Part shown: piece by piece, positions 1 to 7,263 of the stretch
Layout: each line of letters starts with the position of its first letter
Numbering within the stretch: the stretch's first letter is position 1
Source of the DNA: Parachryseolinea silvisoli
Lineage (GTDB): Bacteria; Bacteroidota; Bacteroidia; Cytophagales; Cyclobacteriaceae
DNA: 64,000 bases
Direction: 5' to 3'
NCBI RefSeq assembly: GCF_021190955.1
Contig: NZ_JAIOAO010000002.1
Span: 186,001-250,000, forward strand
Translations under genes and position numbers: made by a program
Notes under the pieces: generated by a model
What the model was told of the DNA's origin: nothing
Database searches by the model: none
What the model saw: only the letters and a program-made list of their open reading frames with translations

Positions 1-970
1 TCTTTCTGTAATGCACATGGCATACGTTCGGAAACAAGTGGTGCTCCACCTGAAAGTTCAGCCCACCGACATACCAGGAAAACCATGTGCTCTTATTCGC
101 AAAGTTTGTCGTCGTCAGCAACTGGTGAATCGCCCAGCTGTTTTCCATATTGCCGCCATCGTCGGGCAGCGGATATTCGGTACCGTCGATAACGTGCGCC
201 GGCTGGAAGATCACGGCCAGGATAAAGCCTGCTATATAGTGCATCACCAAAAAGCCGATCAGCCACTGCCCCCAGGTGATGTCAAGCACCAGCATCGGAA
301 TAGCCAGGATATACACAAAGTATAACACCTTCGTGGCGATCAGCACGATCCACTCTGTGCGAATGTCCGCACGCTGTTTTTTCACCATGCCATCGCGCTG
401 ATAGCGCACCAGGCGCACAAAGTCTTTTACAAACACCCACACCAGCGTCATCAGGCCATAAAAGAACCACGCATACATATGCTGGAACTGGTGGATGGCC
501 TTCCACTCGCCGTGCGGCGTCATGCGCAGCACACCACGGGGACTGATGTCCTCGTCCACGTCATGAATGTTGGTATACGTATGGTGCAGCACGTTATGCT
601 GTACTTTCCAGTTAAAGGCGTTGCCGCCGACAATGTTCAGCGAATAGCCCAGCGCGTTGTTAAGCCAGGGCTTGTTGGAATATGACCCGTGGTTCGCGTC
701 GTGCATCACCGACAGGCCGATACCGGCCACGCCCACCCCCATGACCATACACATCGCGAGCATACCCAGGGGGGTATGCACAACACCGGTCAGCATTAGG
801 ATGAACGGCGTGAGATACAGCGCAAACATGAACACCGTCTTGATCTTCATCTCGGTGTTTGCTTGCCGCGGCGTGCCTGTGCTTTTGAAATGTTCGTTTA
901 CCCGTTGCGTGAGGGTGGTAAAGAAATCTCCTCTGCGGGGAGAGAACTTAATGGGGGATGATCCTTTCAT
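1..970 (-). CDS. Fatty acid desaturase (acyl-lipid/acyl-CoA type), 3' end cut by window edge
   Basis: Membrane di-iron desaturase that would introduce a double bond into fatty acyl chains. My translation from the ATG at 970 starts MKGSSPIKFSPRRGDFF and runs open to base 1 (about 323 residues), so the C-terminus lies outside the window. All three histidine boxes are present: HDANH near residue 93, HNVLHH near residue 126 and QVEHH near the left edge. Hydrophobic segments surround the first two boxes and lie at about residues 210-260. The N-terminus and boxes align with the second desaturase at 32734-33861, so the two are paralogs. A family assignment is secure; substrate and regioselectivity are not visible. 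Confidence 0.9.
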   Translation of the reverse strand, partial: MKGSSPIKFSPRRGDFFTTLTQRVNEHFKSTGTPRQANTEMKIKTVFMFALYLTPFILMLTGVVHTPLGMLAMCMVMGVGVAGIGLSVMHDANHGSYSNKPWLNNALGYSLNIVGGNAFNWKVQHNVLHHTYTNIHDVDEDISPRGVLRMTPHGEWKAIHQFQHMYAWFFYGLMTLVWVFVKDFVRLVRYQRDGMVKKQRADIRTEWIVLIATKVLYFVYILAIPMLVLDITWGQWLIGFLVMHYIAGFILAVIFQPAHVIDGTEYPLPDDGGNMENSWAIHQLLTTTNFANKSTWFSWYVGGLNFQVEHHLFPNVCHVHYRK

Positions 971-1143
971 ATGTTGGTTAGGAAAATGAGCTGCCCAAGT
1001 TTAGTGGTGAAGTAAAATTAGGCATTACAAGCGTCCTAAAGTTAACGATTACTTTCCTACAACACGTATGTAGTAATCGGGAGGAATTGCAAAAAATATT
1101 ACATGACAGACCCGACCAACAGTAGTTAGCCTGCGCCTATAAC

Positions 1144-1176
1144 TGTATAAAAAACAAATGCGGCTCTCGCCGCATT
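1144..1176 (-). terminator. Intrinsic terminator of psd
   Basis: Reading the minus strand, AATGCGGC (1176-1169) pairs with GCCGCATT (1164-1157) around a 4-nt loop. The stem is followed by a T-rich run containing TTTTTT. It lies about 60 bp downstream of the psd stop codon. Confidence 0.8.
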
Positions 1177-1234
1177 GTTATGATATTCTGAAAATATGAT
1201 ATACGTCATATCGACTCCCCACGTGGGCGCATGG

Positions 1235-1894
1235 CTACGGCATTTCGGCAATTATGGTGCGGCCGCCCTTAGTAATGTCACCAATCTTAACTTTTACTTT
1301 TGCATCAAGCGGCAGATAAATGTCTACACGTGAGCCGAATTTGATAAAGCCAAATTCCTGGCCTTGCTCTAAATGCTGACCGGCCGTAACGTAACATTTA
1401 ATGCGCCTCGCCAGTGCGCCGGCAATCTGACGGAACAGTACTTCTACACCGTCTTTTGTTTTCACTACCACGGTTGTACGTTCGTTCTCCGTGCTTGACT
1501 TGGGGTGCCATGCCACCAGGTATTTGCCCGGGTGATATTTATAAAAGCTGATCGTACCCCCTACCGGCATGCGGTTTACGTGCACGTTTACCGGCGACAT
1601 AAAAATGGAGATCTGCTTGCGCCGGCCCTTCAGGTATTCGGTCTCTTCAGTCTCTTCAATCACCACCACCTTGCCGTCGGCCGGGGCCAGTACGGTTTTG
1701 TCACCTTGGGTGATGTCGAAGATAGGATTGCGGAAGAACTGAAGGATCACCAGGTAGAAAATCACACTGACAAAAATGACGCTGTTCTGCACCAGTACGC
1801 TCTGCGGGAAAAAGTACAGGATGGCCCAGTTCAAGCCAAAGAGCAAGATCAGCAGTACAAACAGGAGAAGGCGGCCTTCGCGGTGAATGGTCAT
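1235..1894 (-). CDS. psd: Phosphatidylserine decarboxylase, short (archaetidylserine-decarboxylase-like) form
   Basis: Converts phosphatidylserine to phosphatidylethanolamine at the membrane. The 219-residue protein has two hydrophobic segments at residues 8-50. The short length matches the compact family common in Bacteroidota rather than the roughly 300-residue E. coli form. The self-cleavage site that generates the pyruvoyl cofactor is the Gly-Ser of FGSRVDIYLP near residue 187, close to the C-terminus as expected. The segment APADGKVVVIEE and the histidine-rich MSPVNVHVNRMP block are typical. The gene follows the glutamate dehydrogenase gene on the same strand after a 129-bp gap that contains a terminator, so it is probably transcribed alone. 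Confidence 0.93.
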   Translation of the reverse strand: MTIHREGRLLLFVLLILLFGLNWAILYFFPQSVLVQNSVIFVSVIFYLVILQFFRNPIFDITQGDKTVLAPADGKVVVIEETEETEYLKGRRKQISIFMSPVNVHVNRMPVGGTISFYKYHPGKYLVAWHPKSSTENERTTVVVKTKDGVEVLFRQIAGALARRIKCYVTAGQHLEQGQEFGFIKFGSRVDIYLPLDAKVKVKIGDITKGGRTIIAEMP

Positions 1895-1943
1895 AGTCGT
1901 TCGAAAGTTTTAAAATCGGTTAGTTCAATTTCCCGGCATCCTG

Positions 1944-1978
1944 TAAAAAGAATGCAGCAAGCCCTGACGGCCTGCTGC
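1944..1978 (-). terminator. Intrinsic terminator of the glutamate dehydrogenase gene
   Basis: On the minus strand GCAGCA-C-GGCC pairs with GGCC-TGCTGC-type bases (1978-1969 with 1963-1954) with one mismatch and a 5-nt loop. It is followed by ATTCTTTTT. It sits about 45 bp after the stop codon at 2024. Confidence 0.7.
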
Positions 1979-2023
1979 TGCAAAAATATGCGATTCTTGG
2001 TCAAATACCGCTTCGGGACACGA

Positions 2024-3298
2024 TTAATAGCCGCCGCGGTATTTGTAGGTCTTAGACACCTTGTCGATCGCCACCATGTAGGCCGCGATCCGCATGGGCA
2101 CCTTGTATTCTTGTGAGGTCTTATATACGTTGTTAAAGGCGTCTTTCATGATCCGGTCGCTGCGGCGGTTTACGCGGTCGGCTGTCCACTTATAGCCCAG
2201 GCGATTCTGCACCCATTCGAAGTACGACACCGTCACCCCACCAGCGTTGGCCAGGATGTCGGGCACCACCATGATGCCTTTTTCATTGATCACGTTGTCG
2301 GCCTTTGATGAGGTCGGCCCGTTAGCCCCTTCCACAATCAGCCGCGCCTTGATGCTCACCACGTTTGAGCTGGTGATCACGTCCTCGGTAGCGGCCGGCA
2401 CCAGCAGGTCCACGGGCAGTGTCAACAGGTCGTCGTTGCTGATCTTCTCTGCACCGGTAAATCCTTCCAGCGAGCCTTTGTTGGCGTCGCGGTACTGAAT
2501 GGCCTTCTCAATGTCGATACCCTGTGCGTTGAAATAAGCACCCGACAGGTCGCTCACCGCTTGTACGATCAACCCGCGTTCGTGCAGCAGACGCGCTGCC
2601 CACGATCCTACGTTACCAAAGCCTTGCACGGCGCAGGTCGCTTTATAGGGATTGATCTTTAACTTTTCCATGGCTGCCATGGCCGATACCATTACACCGC
2701 GCCCTGTGGCCTCTGTACGGCCCAGCGAACCACCCATCACGAGCGGCTTACCGGTTACGACGGCGTGCGTGGTCATGCCTTTGTAACGCGAGTACTGGTC
2801 CATCAACCACGCCATTTCGCGCGGGCCTGTACCCATGTCGGGGGCGGGAATGTCCTTGTCGGGACCAAACACATCGGCCATCGTCTGCGTATAGGCGCGC
2901 ATCAGGCGCTCGATCTCGCCAGCCGACATCTCGCGCGGGTTACACGTCACGCCACCCTTGGCGCCACCGTAGGGAATGTCTACTACCGCACACTTCCAGG
3001 TCATCCAGGCCGCCAGGGCCTTTACTTCGTCCAGGTTTACATGCGGATCAAAGCGAATGCCCCCTTTGGAAGGCCCGAGGATCGTCGAGTGAATAACCCG
3101 GTATCCTTCGAATACCCGAATGCTGCCGTCGTCCATCGTCACCGGCAGCGACACGATCACCTGCCGGGCAGGATTCTTCAATACGTTGTAGATTTCATCT
3201 TCCAGTCCCAGAATCTGCGCGGCGACATGGAAACGAGACATCATGGCTTCAAAGGGATTTTCTTTGTCCTTCAAGGGAGCCGGTTCAATATAGGCCAT
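2024..3298 (-). CDS. Glu/Leu/Phe/Val family dehydrogenase, probably glutamate dehydrogenase
   Basis: Catalyses reversible oxidative deamination of glutamate to 2-oxoglutarate and ammonia, linking nitrogen and carbon metabolism in the cytoplasm. The 424-residue length fits the RocG/GudB-like class. The substrate domain shows GPSKGGIRFDP and the catalytic-lysine block PYGGAKGGV near residue 115, followed by PAPDMGTGPREM. The Rossmann domain shows GFGNVGSWAA near residue 225. The C-terminal block ILANAGGVTVSYFEWVQN is intact. The ATG at 3298 lies about 50 nt downstream of a TATCTTTG promoter box. The specificity for glutamate over leucine or phenylalanine is inferred from motif content, and the cofactor is not decided. 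Confidence 0.93.
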   Translation of the reverse strand: MAYIEPAPLKDKENPFEAMMSRFHVAAQILGLEDEIYNVLKNPARQVIVSLPVTMDDGSIRVFEGYRVIHSTILGPSKGGIRFDPHVNLDEVKALAAWMTWKCAVVDIPYGGAKGGVTCNPREMSAGEIERLMRAYTQTMADVFGPDKDIPAPDMGTGPREMAWLMDQYSRYKGMTTHAVVTGKPLVMGGSLGRTEATGRGVMVSAMAAMEKLKINPYKATCAVQGFGNVGSWAARLLHERGLIVQAVSDLSGAYFNAQGIDIEKAIQYRDANKGSLEGFTGAEKISNDDLLTLPVDLLVPAATEDVITSSNVVSIKARLIVEGANGPTSSKADNVINEKGIMVVPDILANAGGVTVSYFEWVQNRLGYKWTADRVNRRSDRIMKDAFNNVYKTSQEYKVPMRIAAYMVAIDKVSKTYKYRGGY

Positions 3299-3333
3299 AG
3301 GATAATTTTTAGAAGTCTTTATTTATACGGAAA

Positions 3334-3361
3334 AACCGTTACTAAAACGGTTGCAAAGATA
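3334..3361 (-). promoter_or_regulatory. Bacteroidota -7 box plus adjacent inverted repeat upstream of glutamate dehydrogenase
   Basis: TATCTTTG (minus strand, 3361-3354) matches TAnnTTTG exactly. Directly downstream, at the expected transcription start, is the perfect 7-bp inverted repeat AACCGTT-N5-AACGGTT (3334-3352). It could be an operator or a 5' leader hairpin. No good -33 TTTG was found at the usual spacing. Confidence 0.55.
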
Positions 3362-3521
3362 AATAAATTCGAATCACGCCTTTTCAATTCCAAACAAAAG
3401 CTCGTGTCCGCAACACTTTTCTAATACTTATCTAATCGCGTGTTTTTCCCTGCAGAATTTACATGCAGTTTCTTGAATTCTCACCAAAGTTTATTGCTTT
3501 TTTAACACGTGCAGGCCGTGC

Positions 3522-3547
3522 AAAAAATCTGTCGCCAATCCGGCGAC
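3522..3547 (-). terminator. Intrinsic terminator of the TauE/SafE gene
   Basis: GTCGCC (3531-3536) and GGCGAC (3542-3547) form a 6-bp stem with a 5-nt loop. On the minus strand it is followed by AGATTTTTT. The stem touches the stop codon of the gene. Confidence 0.7.
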
Positions 3548-4344
3548 TAGGCATTAAACGCAAGCTCGCGGGTGAGAATATAAAGGCCCATGAACAATAC
3601 CAACCAACCAAAACTCTTGCGCAGCTGACGCGAAGAAAATGCCCCTGCCAACCGGTTGCCCACCAGAATGCCCACGACGGCCAGTAGGGTAATGGAAAGC
3701 AGGAAGGTCCAGTCCATGGTATAATTCAATACATCGCCCAGAAAGCCGGTCAGGGAATTAATGGCAATAATAAAAAGTGATGTACCCACCGCGGTCTTAA
3801 AAGGCAACCCTGTTAACAGTACTAATGCAGGAATAATGAGAAAACCGCCTCCGGCGCCTACCAGTCCCGTCAGAAAACCTATCAAAGTTCCTTCAACGAC
3901 CACTAAAAAATGACGGATGCGATCTTCATTGCTCTCGCGCTCCTTGCGTTCGCGGATCATGGAGAACGACGCCAGGATCATCAGCACGGCGAAGAGGCCC
4001 AGCAGCAAAAAACGCTTGCTAAGCATAAACGAGTCCGAGGTAAAGATCACGTCGGGTATCGCGGGCACTACCCACTTGCGGGTGGCGAAGATGCCGATCA
4101 CCGACGGAATCCCGAATAAAAAGCCCGTGCGTAGGTTTACCAGGTGGTCCTTATACTTGGGCACCGCGCCTACCAGGCTCGTTATGCCGACGATAAAAAG
4201 TGAATAGGCCGAGGCCGTGACCGGGTCCATGTGAAACAGGTATACCAGAATGGGGATCGACAAGATCGAACCGCCGCCGCCCAGTAACCCCAGGATTAGG
4301 CCGATGCCGACCGATGCTACATACCCGATGATCTCCATAAACAA
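3547..4344 (-). CDS. TauE/SafE family membrane permease (sulfite/organosulfonate or related anion export)
   Basis: Integral inner-membrane protein of 265 residues with about eight hydrophobic segments arranged as two related halves. The first half has the family signature GLILGLLGGGGSILSIPILV near residue 15, and the second half has the matching GFLTGLVGAGGGFLIIPALV near residue 155. A charged cytoplasmic loop (RERKERESNEDRIRH) separates the halves. The family includes TauE, SafE and CysZ-independent sulfur anion transporters, so the actual substrate is unknown. Neighbours give no clear pathway clue. The start at 4344 places the first transmembrane segment within the first 25 residues, as usual. 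Confidence 0.88.
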   Translation of the reverse strand: MFMEIIGYVASVGIGLILGLLGGGGSILSIPILVYLFHMDPVTASAYSLFIVGITSLVGAVPKYKDHLVNLRTGFLFGIPSVIGIFATRKWVVPAIPDVIFTSDSFMLSKRFLLLGLFAVLMILASFSMIRERKERESNEDRIRHFLVVVEGTLIGFLTGLVGAGGGFLIIPALVLLTGLPFKTAVGTSLFIIAINSLTGFLGDVLNYTMDWTFLLSITLLAVVGILVGNRLAGAFSSRQLRKSFGWLVLFMGLYILTRELAFNA

Positions 4345-4439
4345 AAAAATATACTCGCCCCGTGTGCGCGCAAAGGACGATCTTATTTTAATGAAATGAA
4401 ATTTATCGAGTCAGTCGGTAGAGGATGTATGAGATGCGA

Positions 4440-5123
4440 TTACTGGCGGTTGTATTCCGCAATAAACGCGTCTGGGAACTTAGGAAGGATATCTGCGCGG
4501 AATTGTTCGGCCTTTGCCCGTGAGTTGAAATTACCCAGAATGAGGCCATAATATTTTACGCCGTTAAGGACTTTTACCTGTACTGTCACTTTCTTCTTGT
4601 ACGAATTCTTGAGATTTTCTGTCAGACGCATGAGGTTCACCAGTTCCTGATAGGTACCAATTTGAACGCCGTACCCCTTGGGGGTCAGGCGTTCAATTTC
4701 AAAGCTGTAAAACTCTTTCTCCTCCACCATCACGTTGTCGACGGGCCGGCCCAGGTCGCTGGTCTTGCCATCGCCGGGGTCGATCACTTCGAGCTTTACC
4801 TCGGCCAGTCCTTTGTTGACAAAGCCAAGCTGCTCGGCCGCTGCGCGCGACACGTCGATGACGCGGCCCTCTACCCAGGGACCGCGGTCGTTGATCACCA
4901 CTTCCACCGATTGGTTGTTGGCCAGGTTGGTCACCCGTACCCTTGTACCAAAGGGAAGTGTCTTGTGGGCACCCGTCAATTTGTTGTGCCGGTACTTCTC
5001 GCCGCTGGCGGTGGTAACACCGTCAAACTTGTCGGCATAAAACGAAGCTTTACCCGTTTGGACCTGTGCAAACGCGAGCACCAGGAAAAAATTAAAGCAA
5101 AGCGTAAAGAATATTCTTCTCAT
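4440..5123 (-). CDS. rlpA: RlpA-like septal ring lytic transglycosylase with SPOR domain
   Basis: Secreted cell wall protein, predicted to act on denuded peptidoglycan strands. From the chosen ATG at 5123 it has a signal peptide (MRRIFFTLCFNFFLVLAFA), a double-psi beta-barrel domain at about residues 22-115 (GKASFYADKFDG, NDRGPWVEGRVIDVSRAAAEQLGF) and a C-terminal SPOR peptidoglycan-binding domain at about residues 150-227. An ATG-preceded extension up to 5165 is possible. However, the promoter box TATTTTTG at 5150-5143 lies inside it, and the extension puts 14 residues before the signal peptide, so 5123 is preferred. Gene name by family similarity. Confidence 0.9.
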   Translation of the reverse strand: MRRIFFTLCFNFFLVLAFAQVQTGKASFYADKFDGVTTASGEKYRHNKLTGAHKTLPFGTRVRVTNLANNQSVEVVINDRGPWVEGRVIDVSRAAAEQLGFVNKGLAEVKLEVIDPGDGKTSDLGRPVDNVMVEEKEFYSFEIERLTPKGYGVQIGTYQELVNLMRLTENLKNSYKKKVTVQVKVLNGVKYYGLILGNFNSRAKAEQFRADILPKFPDAFIAEYNRQ

Positions 5124-5142
5124 AAACGATAGGTTAGACAGC

Positions 5143-5150
5143 CAAAAATA
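5143..5150 (-). promoter_or_regulatory. Putative -7 box of rlpA
   Basis: TATTTTTG on the minus strand matches TAnnTTTG. It lies 20 bp upstream of the ATG at 5123, which argues for that start over the one at 5165. Confidence 0.45.
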
Positions 5151-5243
5151 GAGCAGGCGGCCCAATTTCAGAATAAAATAGGCGCCTGTACCATACCTTG
5201 AAAGAAATATTCAGCATACCACAGCGTATTATTCATTAAAGTG

Positions 5244-5251
5244 TACCTTTG
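5244..5251 (+). promoter_or_regulatory. Putative -7 box of guaB
   Basis: TACCTTTG matches TAnnTTTG exactly. Transcription starting a few bases downstream would leave almost no leader for the ATG at 5263 but a leader of about 25 nt for the ATG at 5284. Confidence 0.55.
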
Positions 5252-5283
5252 CCCGGCAAATAATGACTCGTAAATTATTTGCC

Positions 5284-6756
5284 ATGCCACTCGATAATTC
5301 TAAGTTCCTTTTTGAAGCCCTCACCTATGATGACGTGCTTCTCGTGCCCGCCTACTCAGACGTTCTCCCCCGCGACACAGACACCTCCAGCTACCTCACG
5401 CGAAACATCAAGCTGAACATTCCGATTGTTTCGGCGGCTATGGATACCGTAACAGAAGCGGAGCTTGCCATTGGCATCGCCATGGAAGGCGGCCTCGGTT
5501 TCATTCACAAAAACATGAAGATTGCCCTGCAGGCCGAACAGGTCCGTAAGGTAAAACGCTCCCAAAGCGGTCTCATTCTCGACCCGGTAACACTGGCCAT
5601 TAATTCTACCGTGGCCGATGCTGAAAAGATCATGCGTGAGTTCAAGATCGGCGGGATTCCGGTTGTCGACGACCATGGCAAGCTGCTCGGCATCATCACC
5701 AACCGCGACCTGCGCTTTCAGAAAGACATGAGCGTGCCGGTAGAGCGCATCATGACGAAAGACAATATCATCACCGCTCCCGAAGGCATCACACTCGAAA
5801 AAGCAGAAGATATACTGAAGAAGTATAAAATCGAGAAGCTGCCGATCGTCAATAAAAAGAATAAGCTGATCGGCCTGATCACGTTCAAAGACATTCAGAA
5901 AAAACGCAACAAGCCCACGGCGTGCCAGGACCAGTTCGGTCGTCTGCGTGTAGGCGCCGCCGTTGGCGTCACCCCCGACATCCTCGACCGCATCGACGCG
6001 CTCAAGGCGGCGGGCGTAGACGTCATCAGCATTGACACCGCGCACGGTCACTCCAAAGGTGTGATGGAAGCCGCCAAGCGGGTAAAGAAAAAATATCCCG
6101 AGCTTGACCTGATCGTGGGCAATATCGCTACCGGTGAGGCGGCCAAGGCGCTGGCGAAAGTTGGTGCCGATGCCGTGAAGGTGGGTGTAGGCCCCGGTAG
6201 CATCTGCACTACCCGCGTGGTAGCCGGTGTAGGCCTGCCGCAGCTGAGCGCGGTGTACGAAGCTTCTAAAGCCCTGAAGGGCTCCGACACCAAGGTCATT
6301 GCCGATGGTGGTATCCGCTTCTCGGGCGACATCGTCAAGGCTATTGCCGGCGGCGCTGACAGCGTGATGATCGGCTCCCTGCTGGCCGGTACCGACGAGG
6401 CTCCGGGCGAGATGATCATCTACGAAGGTCGTAAGTTCAAATCGTACCGCGGCATGGGCTCGCTCGAGGCCATGGAAGACGGCTCGAAAGACCGCTATTT
6501 CCAGGACGTAGAAGACGACATCAAAAAGCTGGTGCCCGAAGGCATCTCCGGGCGTGTGCCATTCAAAGGTTTGGTATCGGAAGTATTGTACCAGCTCGTC
6601 GGCGGCCTGAAGGCCGGCATGGGCTACTGCGGTGCCAAAAACATTGAGAAAATGAAACTGGCCAAGTTTGTGAAAATAACGTCCGCCGGTGTCACCGAAA
6701 GCCACCCGCACGACGTTAGCATCACCCGCGAAGCGCCGAATTACAGCCGTAAATAA
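5284..6756 (+). CDS. guaB: Inosine-5'-monophosphate dehydrogenase
   Basis: Cytoplasmic NAD-dependent oxidation of IMP to XMP, the rate-limiting step of guanine nucleotide synthesis. The 490-residue protein has a split TIM barrel. The N-terminal strand is [17 protein letters not shown], and two CBS domains at about residues 90-210 (for example [10 protein letters not shown] and [10 protein letters not shown]) bind regulatory nucleotides. The catalytic cysteine is in the loop [13 protein letters not shown] near residue 308. The flap has the RGMGS motif ([10 protein letters not shown]) and the C-terminal segment is normal. An ATG at 5263 adds seven residues; 5284 is preferred because of the promoter position and the family start (MPLDNSKF). 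A strong terminator follows at 6779, so the gene is probably monocistronic. Confidence 0.97.
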   Translation: MPLDNSKFLFEALTYDDVLLVPAYSDVLPRDTDTSSYLTRNIKLNIPIVSAAMDTVTEAELAIGIAMEGGLGFIHKNMKIALQAEQVRKVKRSQSGLILDPVTLAINSTVADAEKIMREFKIGGIPVVDDHGKLLGIITNRDLRFQKDMSVPVERIMTKDNIITAPEGITLEKAEDILKKYKIEKLPIVNKKNKLIGLITFKDIQKKRNKPTACQDQFGRLRVGAAVGVTPDILDRIDALKAAGVDVISIDTAHGHSKGVMEAAKRVKKKYPELDLIVGNIATGEAAKALAKVGADAVKVGVGPGSICTTRVVAGVGLPQLSAVYEASKALKGSDTKVIADGGIRFSGDIVKAIAGGADSVMIGSLLAGTDEAPGEMIIYEGRKFKSYRGMGSLEAMEDGSKDRYFQDVEDDIKKLVPEGISGRVPFKGLVSEVLYQLVGGLKAGMGYCGAKNIEKMKLAKFVKITSAGVTESHPHDVSITREAPNYSRK

Positions 6757-6778
6757 TAGCAATGCCCTGTTGGGCCTG

Positions 6779-6817
6779 AAAGCCGCCTCCGTCATCCGGG
6801 GCGGCTTTTTTTGTTTT
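6779..6817 (+). terminator. Intrinsic terminator of guaB
   Basis: AGCCGCC (6781-6787) pairs with GGCGGCT (6800-6806) and is followed by a T run (TTTTTTTGTTTTT). It begins about 22 bp after the guaB stop. Confidence 0.9.
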
Positions 6818-6884
6818 TAGCAAGACTCGGCCGTGCCGGCTGGTACGTGACCGAAGGCCTGTTCCAGGTCTGTCGTGTGCTAAA

Positions 6885-7003
6885 ATATTGAATACTTCAG
6901 TAGATTTTCAGTAAGAGATTTACAATAGATATTCAATACCTACTTAAGTATTGGATATCTATTCGTTATCTATTGATTAATTATTGGTTATATATTGAAT
7001 ATC
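6885..7003. repeat. AT-rich region with repeated TATTGAATA motifs and a 16-bp inverted repeat
   Basis: In an otherwise GC-rich window this stretch is strikingly AT-rich. The motif ATATTGAATA occurs at 6885 and 6992. AATAGATATTCAATAC (6924-6939) forms an inverted repeat with GTATTGGATATCTATT (6948-6963), with one mismatch and an 8-bp spacer. No convincing gene lies between the guaB terminator (6817) and the terminator of the giant gene (7209). Short open frames at 6973-7227 show no family features. Confidence 0.6.
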
Positions 7004-7012
7004 CTGTCTTTT

Positions 7013-7190
7013 GCGGACATTTTGACGCCCGGTCGCGGACACTGCGTAGAAGTCGTTGGAGCCCGCCCCAATCTCTCAGGCGCAGGGCGAAGTCGCGCAG
7101 GAATTCGTACCACCGATATGTCCGGCCGGGTGTTTACGCACAAGCAAACGATTCGCATGGAGCTGCCGAAGCCGATTCCGAGGGTGTGCT
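7013..7190. other. Possible decayed insertion-sequence end (IS21-like repeats), low certainty
   Basis: GCGGACA occurs at 7013-7019 and 7035-7041, 22 bp apart, and an inverted relative TGTCCGGCC lies near 7119-7127. Multiple spaced repeats with such CGGACA cores resemble ends of IS21-family elements as I remember them. A 65-codon open frame at 6995-7192 crosses the region but does not look like a transposase. No transposase gene or target duplication was found. Confidence 0.25.
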
Positions 7191-7208
7191 AGGTGGTATG
7201 TATACCCC

Positions 7209-7244
7209 AAAAAAACAGGCTGCCTGAGTCAGGCAGCCTGTTTT
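7209..7244 (-). terminator. Terminator of the giant T9SS gene (symmetrical hairpin)
   Basis: AACAGGCTGCCTGA (7214-7227) and TCAGGCAGCCTGTT (7229-7242) form a perfect 14-bp inverted repeat around one base. It is followed on the minus strand by T7 (7215-7209). The plus strand side also ends in TTTT, so it may work in both directions. It begins 20 bp after the stop of the giant gene. Confidence 0.9.
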
Positions 7245-7263
7245 ATTCTTGGCCAACGAGTGC

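Noticed and set aside
5356-6795. Long open frame on the minus strand opposite guaB
   Set aside because: It is the antisense shadow of guaB. Its translation shows no family motif, while the plus frame encodes a complete IMP dehydrogenase.
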